A DNA stretch of 9,370 nucleotides. Source: a bacterium (lineage in GTDB: Bacteria > Chloroflexota > Dormibacteria > UBA8260 > Bog-877). This document shows, in pieces, positions 6,101 through 9,370 of this stretch; position 1 is the stretch's first letter; each line of letters opens with the position of its first letter. The DNA lies in assembly GCA_021817185.1 (NCBI GenBank), contig JAKAVU010000103.1, positions 1 through 9,370 on the forward strand, in the 5' to 3' direction. The notes beneath the pieces are model-generated. The model saw only the letters and a program-made list of their open reading frames with translations, did not search any database and had not been told where the DNA came from. Both the position numbers and the translations under genes were made by a program.

Positions 6101-6667
6101 ATGCCCGCACACCTCGATCGATCCCTGTCCCGAGTTGAAGCGGCGGAACCGTCCGCTGCGGTTAGCACCCCGGACGGTGCCGCCCCCACCCAGGTCGTCC
6201 CGCGGCAGAGCCCGCCCCAGTCCCAACCGTCCCAGGCCGGGCCGGTGGGTACGACAACAGCCGGGCCACCGTCCTCCGCCGGAGCGCCGACCGTGGCCAC
6301 CCCGGCCGCCGGAGCCGTCCCAGGACGCGCTGCCCCGACGCGAGATCCGAGCCTGGCACCGGACATGGGAGGAAGACTTCGTGACCTGACCTGGCTCGCG
6401 TCGGCAGTGGTGGACCTGTTCTTGGCCCTGGACTTCGTCCTCAGAGCGCTGAGCGCGCCGAACGATGGGTTCGTGGTTGTGGTGACCAGGGTCGGGGACG
6501 GCCTGGCGTCACCCTTCATGGGGATCGTGTCCGCCAGGGCTCCCCGGCTGGGCTTGACCCACGACTGGCCCCTGGTGCTGGCGGTGGTGGTTTACACCGT
6601 GGCCGCCTGGTTGCTGGTCCGCCTCTGGGCCCTCCTTTTCGGAACGGTCCCGGCTGGGCGGGCCTGA
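6101..6667 (+). CDS. YggT-like membrane protein with Pro/Ala/Thr-rich N-terminus
   Basis: The predicted protein has 188 residues in two parts. Residues 1-90 are rich in Pro, Ala, Thr, Ser and Gln, with no hydrophobic segment, and are probably disordered. Residues 95-180 hold two likely membrane helices (about 95-118 and 156-180) separated by a stretch with RALSAPNDGFV and GDGLASPFMGI. That spacing, an arginine and Ala-Pro-Asn ahead of Gly-Phe-Val and then a Pro-Phe-x-Gly-Ile, recalls YggT-family proteins (compare LLRLLGAN...PFRGIF). Members are small two-segment membrane proteins of poorly known function, some linked to cell division or osmotic tolerance. The assignment is by pattern memory and is moderate. 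No signal peptide is evident. The stop is 40 bp from the glycosyltransferase start on the same strand, so one transcript is likely. The long polar N-terminus is unusual for the family. Confidence 0.7.
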   Translation: MPAHLDRSLSRVEAAEPSAAVSTPDGAAPTQVVPRQSPPQSQPSQAGPVGTTTAGPPSSAGAPTVATPAAGAVPGRAAPTRDPSLAPDMGGRLRDLTWLASAVVDLFLALDFVLRALSAPNDGFVVVVTRVGDGLASPFMGIVSARAPRLGLTHDWPLVLAVVVYTVAAWLLVRLWALLFGTVPAGRA

Positions 6668-6707
6668 GATGTCGCCAACCTCTGCGTTCACTTCGCGCGC
6701 CTGATCC

Positions 6708-8927
6708 ATGCTGTTTGACCTGGTGCTGGCAGCGGCGATCACCTCGGTGGTCGCCACGGTCACGGCCATCCTGCCCGGCTGCGTGCGGGCGCCGGCTCTG
6801 CTGGCGGCGCCCCTGACTGCTGGGGTTCTGGCCGGATCCGCGCTGCTCACCGTCTTCGTCACCGGCCAGCGGCCTCTGGCGATCGGGGTGGCGGTGGCGC
6901 TGCTGATCGCGACCATGGCCGCGAGCCGCCTGCTGCGCGGCTGGAGCTTCCTGGCGCTGCTGCTCTTCTGCTCGGCGATGGCCGCGTTCTTGCTGTACCT
7001 GGCCTACTCGATCGGGGTGACCGTCTTCCAGGCGGTGACCCCGCACCTGCTGGTCGGCGTTCTGCTGGGATCCCTCCTGATCGTCGGCGCCGAAGTCGTC
7101 GCGATGGGGCTGGCCCTGTCCTACCTGTTCGAGATCCTGGACGTCCTGGGTCGGCGCAAGCACCCGGTTCCGGCCACCCCGGTGTCGGGCGACTACATGC
7201 CCCGGGTGGCCGTGCAGGTGCCCATGTACAACGAACCGGTGCCGATGGTGCGCGACACGCTGGTGGCCCTGTCACGACTGGACTACCCCGACTTCATCGT
7301 CCAGGCGGTGGACAACAACACCAAGGATCCCGCGGTTTGGAGGCCCGTCGAGCAGCTCTGCAACGAGCTCGGCGAACGCTTCAGCTTTCTCCACCTCGAT
7401 CCCTGGCCCGGATTCAAGGCCGGGGCCCTCAACGAGGCCACCCGGCGGCTGCCCCCGGACGTCGAGGTGATCGCGATCGTGGACGCCGACTACCTGGTGC
7501 AGCCCGGCTTCCTGCGCGCGACCGTGCCCCACTTCGCGGACCCCAAGGTCGGCTTCGTGCAGACCCCGCAGCACTATCGCGACTGGGAGGACGACACCTA
7601 TCTGCGCGGGTTGTTCCACAGCTACCGCTACTTCTTCGACATCACCATGCCCGCCCGCGCCCACCGCGATGCCATCATCTTCTGCGGCACCATGGGCCTC
7701 GTCCGGCGTTCGGTGCTGGATGAGATCGGGGGGTGGAACCCCCAATGCATCACGGAGGATGCGGAGGCCAGCCTGCGCATCCTGGGGCGCGGGTATCGCG
7801 GCGTCTACCTGCAGCGGGCCTGGGGAGAGGGGCTCATGCCGCTCACCTTCGACGGGCTCAAGAAGCAACGCTTCCGCTGGGCGCTGGGGGGGATCCAAAT
7901 CCTGCGCCAGCACTGGCGGGAGCTGCTGCCGTTCGCTCCGCACAGACTGCGCCTGACCAGGGCCCAGCGAGCCCACTACCTGTTGGGAGCTGTCCAGTGG
8001 TTTGGCGACGCCATGCTGGCCACCTTCACGGTTCTCTTGCTGGGGACCGCCATCGCCACGGCCGCTCACGACCGGCTTCCGGTGGCGCAGATCACCGGGG
8101 CGGTCCTGGTCATCCCGCTGCTGTTCTTGGTCTTCGGATTGCTCCGAGCGGTCTGGGCGCTTCGTGCCAGCGGACGGCTGAGCTGGCGTGACGCCGGCGC
8201 GGCGCTGCGGGTCTGGTTCGCCCTCAGCTGGACGGTCACGCTGGCTGACATCAGAGGATTGGTGGTGTCCCGGGCCAGCTTTCTGCGCACCCCCAAGCGG
8301 CGTGAGGGCATCAGCAACTGGGCCCAGGCGCTGCGGTCTTCCAGATTTGAGACTGGCCTGGCGGTGGTGGCCGTGATGGCCGCCGCCGCCATGGAGGTGA
8401 GGGCCCTCAGCTTCACCACCACGGTCCTCGCCCTGCTGCTTCTGTTCCAGGCCTCCGTCTACCTCTGCGCGCCTTGGGCCAGCCTGGCGGCAGAGGGGAT
8501 CCGCATCACTCCGATGCGGCAGATCTACCTCAACTCCTCACGCTCCACCGGAGGTGGGTACCAGGACCGGTCCTCGATCGCCGCGATCCCGCTGGGACTG
8601 GCCTTCGCCGCCTTCGCCGGCCTGGTCGTCGCCTTTGCGGCGGCCAGCCCGCCGGGTCCGCAGCCCTTCGGGACCGGGCGCGGGTCAGGAGGAATCCCGG
8701 CGGTTCTCAATCCTCCGCCAGCAGCAAGCGTGGCCAGCAAGCCCACTCCAGCGCCCAAGCCGACGGCCAGCCCATCGGTGAGCCCATCAGCCAGCCCGAC
8801 CGCCTCTCCAAGCGCCAGCCCGTCCGCCAGCCCCAAGGCATCCCCGAGCCCCAGCCCATCCAGTTCCCCTAGGCCAACTCCCTCTCCCTCGCCCAGCGCT
8901 TCGCCCACCGCCTCCCCCACCCCGTGA
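6708..8927 (+). CDS. Membrane family 2 glycosyltransferase, cellulose-synthase-like, with Ser/Pro tail
   Basis: This 739-residue protein probably polymerises a beta-linked polysaccharide from a nucleotide sugar and moves it across the membrane. Four to five membrane segments fill residues 4-145. The cytoplasmic catalytic domain (about 165-400) has VPMYNEP, Asp202 (VDNNT), DAD (259-261), TED (349-351) and QRFRW (387-391), the signature set of processive GT2 synthases. Five or six more segments follow (about 423-646). Residues 675-739 are a Ser/Pro/Ala/Thr tail built from SPSAS-like units. There is no PilZ domain, so no direct c-di-GMP control is evident. Product and sugar cannot be told from sequence; cellulose, mannan or another glucan are possible. 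No BcsB-like partner is present. The ATG at 6708 has no clear Shine-Dalgarno, and translation may depend on the YggT-like gene 40 bp upstream. Confidence 0.9.
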   Translation: MLFDLVLAAAITSVVATVTAILPGCVRAPALLAAPLTAGVLAGSALLTVFVTGQRPLAIGVAVALLIATMAASRLLRGWSFLALLLFCSAMAAFLLYLAYSIGVTVFQAVTPHLLVGVLLGSLLIVGAEVVAMGLALSYLFEILDVLGRRKHPVPATPVSGDYMPRVAVQVPMYNEPVPMVRDTLVALSRLDYPDFIVQAVDNNTKDPAVWRPVEQLCNELGERFSFLHLDPWPGFKAGALNEATRRLPPDVEVIAIVDADYLVQPGFLRATVPHFADPKVGFVQTPQHYRDWEDDTYLRGLFHSYRYFFDITMPARAHRDAIIFCGTMGLVRRSVLDEIGGWNPQCITEDAEASLRILGRGYRGVYLQRAWGEGLMPLTFDGLKKQRFRWALGGIQILRQHWRELLPFAPHRLRLTRAQRAHYLLGAVQWFGDAMLATFTVLLLGTAIATAAHDRLPVAQITGAVLVIPLLFLVFGLLRAVWALRASGRLSWRDAGAALRVWFALSWTVTLADIRGLVVSRASFLRTPKRREGISNWAQALRSSRFETGLAVVAVMAAAAMEVRALSFTTTVLALLLLFQASVYLCAPWASLAAEGIRITPMRQIYLNSSRSTGGGYQDRSSIAAIPLGLAFAAFAGLVVAFAAASPPGPQPFGTGRGSGGIPAVLNPPPAASVASKPTPAPKPTASPSVSPSASPTASPSASPSASPKASPSPSPSSSPRPTPSPSPSASPTASPTP
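8730..8924 (+). repeat. Ser/Pro/Ala low-complexity tail of the glycosyltransferase
   Basis: About 65 codons encode mostly Ser, Pro, Ala and Thr in units such as SPSAS and SPTAS. Serine is written with AGC, AGT, TCA, TCC, TCG and TCT, and proline with all four codons. The repeat is therefore maintained at the protein level and is not a recent DNA expansion. Such tails are often flexible linkers or wall-spanning regions. Which side of the membrane this one lies on depends on the uncertain segment count. Confidence 0.8.
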
Positions 8928-8950
8928 CCCGACCTGAGCCGATCGCGCCG

Positions 8951-8980
8951 CCCGGACTCCGGTCTTCGGACCCATCCGGG
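8951..8980 (+). terminator. UUCG-capped stem-loop after the glycosyltransferase gene
   Basis: CCCGGA and TCCGGG (8951-8956, 8975-8980) enclose GGTC-TTCG-GACC (8961-8972), which carries the very stable C(UUCG)G tetraloop. It begins 23 bp after the stop. The downstream bases are GGGCGCC, not T, so termination efficiency is uncertain. It may act as a 3'-end stabiliser or a T-less terminator. Confidence 0.5.
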
Positions 8981-9009
8981 GGGCGCCCGTGGTTCTCAGG
9001 AGATACCCA

Positions 9010-9038
9010 TCGACACCGGCATGGCCCGGCGATACGAT
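9010..9038 (+). promoter_or_regulatory. Sigma-70-type promoter for the small downstream gene
   Basis: The -35 element TCGACA (9010-9015) matches TTGACA in five of six bases. A 17-bp spacer leads to the -10 element TACGAT (9033-9038), four of six with the key first two and last two bases right. The predicted start is near 9045, giving a leader of about 60 nt. This is the best-formed promoter in the window. Confidence 0.65.
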
Positions 9039-9042
9039 GGGG

Positions 9043-9060
9043 TGGTCGGCCAGCCGACCA
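9043..9060. promoter_or_regulatory. Perfect 8-bp inverted repeat at the predicted transcription start
   Basis: TGGTCGGC-CA-GCCGACCA is a perfect palindrome with a 2-bp centre that begins at about the +1 of the promoter at 9010-9038. Position and symmetry suit a dimeric repressor site. The same bases could fold as a hairpin at the very 5' end of the message. No T run follows, so a terminator is unlikely. Confidence 0.5.
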
Positions 9061-9090
9061 GGCTCACCGGCCGCTACGCCATCACGATTC

Positions 9091-9099
9091 AGGAGGAGG
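9091..9099 (+). promoter_or_regulatory. Shine-Dalgarno that supports the TTG start
   Basis: AGGAGGAGG offers a GGAGG core at 9095-9099, six bases before TTG at 9106. No ATG lies at a suitable distance in that frame, which is why the rarer start codon is preferred. Confidence 0.65.
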
Positions 9100-9105
9100 C
9101 GTCGT

Positions 9106-9336
9106 TTGGAGAGCGTGGAAGCGATAACCGCGGCCAGTCCGGCGGCTCGAGAGCTCGTCGCCAAGATAGAGCAGAAGGCCCTTCAACTCTCTGCGTTGCT
9201 GCGCGAGTTGGACAATCATCCGATCCCGTTCGATGAGTCCCTGCGGGAGGAGTTGACGGCGGCTCTGGATCAGGTGGGGTGCCGGATAGCGGCAACCCGG
9301 GCACTGGAGGCGGCACCGGGCGACACCAGGGACTGA
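9106..9336 (+). CDS. Small helical protein of unknown function, TTG start
   Basis: I do not recognise this 76-residue product. It has no membrane segment, signal peptide or cysteine motif (one Cys, residue 59). Two stretches look helical and amphipathic, about 11-37 (PAARELVAKIEQKALQLSAL onward) and 43-70, joined by a short HPIPF turn. This suggests a helical hairpin that may self-associate. Start choice rests on the strong Shine-Dalgarno before TTG at 9106. A GTG at 9115 would drop three residues. The frame is open upstream to 8989, but that part crosses the promoter and palindrome and reads as low-complexity Arg/Pro sequence. Codon use is a little less GC-biased than in neighbours, with three ATA isoleucines. 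It has its own promoter and operator-like repeat, so it is probably not part of the glycosyltransferase operon. Confidence 0.6.
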   Translation: MESVEAITAASPAARELVAKIEQKALQLSALLRELDNHPIPFDESLREELTAALDQVGCRIAATRALEAAPGDTRD

Positions 9337-9370
9337 CTCCGGCGTGGCGTCCTACCACCAGACGTTAGAA

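Noticed and set aside
6516..8069. Leftward open frames opposite the glycosyltransferase
   Set aside because: They are His/Gln/Arg/Asp-rich or otherwise unfamiliar products with no motif, antisense to a catalytic domain with all its motifs.
8525..8920. Gly/Leu/Ala/Asp-rich leftward frame with regular GLGDALG-like repeats
   Set aside because: It is the antisense image of the Ser/Pro/Ala tail, so its repetitiveness is inherited.
8760..8924. CRISPR or DNA tandem repeat
   Set aside because: There are no repeats of constant length with unique spacers; the codons vary while the amino-acid pattern stays.
1..9370. Mobile element, phage or defence system
   Set aside because: No transposase, integrase, long terminal repeats, nuclease or toxin-like gene is visible, and core genes are intact and in their usual order.

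Overview
This window looks like a chromosomal segment from a free-living, high-GC bacterium. The left two thirds (about 1-5920) reads leftward and holds core genes: tRNA-Leu(TAG), tig (trigger factor), clpP, a small four-cysteine protein, clpX and metE, the last running off the left edge. The right third (about 6100-9336) reads rightward and holds a YggT-like membrane protein, a cellulose-synthase-like family 2 glycosyltransferase with a Ser/Pro/Ala tail, and a 76-residue protein I do not recognise. The two halves diverge from a 221-bp gap at 5880-6100. A single clpP sits between tig and clpX. Typical Actinomycetota carry a clpP1-clpP2 pair, so a high-GC Chloroflexota-like or Dormibacterota-like lineage fits better. 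That placement is an inference with low certainty.

Leftward block. A TATACT -10 element precedes tRNA-Leu, whose CCA end lies only 32 bp from the tig start, so the two may share a transcript. tig, clpP and clpX form the usual protein-folding and degradation cluster: trigger factor meets nascent chains at the ribosome, and ClpXP unfolds and degrades tagged or damaged proteins. All catalytic and docking motifs of ClpP and ClpX are intact. Between clpP and clpX lies a 76-codon frame with a CxxC-x20-CxxC pattern. It resembles the zinc-binding domain at the start of ClpX and overlaps the clpX start by ATGA. metE follows clpX after a 131-bp gap that can fold into two stem-loops.

Rightward block. 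The YggT-like gene has a strong Shine-Dalgarno and a long Pro/Ala/Thr-rich N-terminus ahead of two membrane segments. The glycosyltransferase follows 40 bp later and keeps the D, DxD, TED and QxxRW signature of processive beta-glycan synthases, but has no PilZ domain. A UUCG-capped stem-loop follows it. Next comes a good sigma-70-type promoter overlapped by a perfect 8-bp inverted repeat, leading to the small unknown gene, which probably starts with TTG.

I see no CRISPR array, insertion sequence, phage gene, toxin-antitoxin pair or defence island. The least ordinary item is the stand-alone ClpX-type zinc-finger protein. Several palindromes at likely transcription starts are the next most useful leads. 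There is no gene-free stretch over 300 bases.
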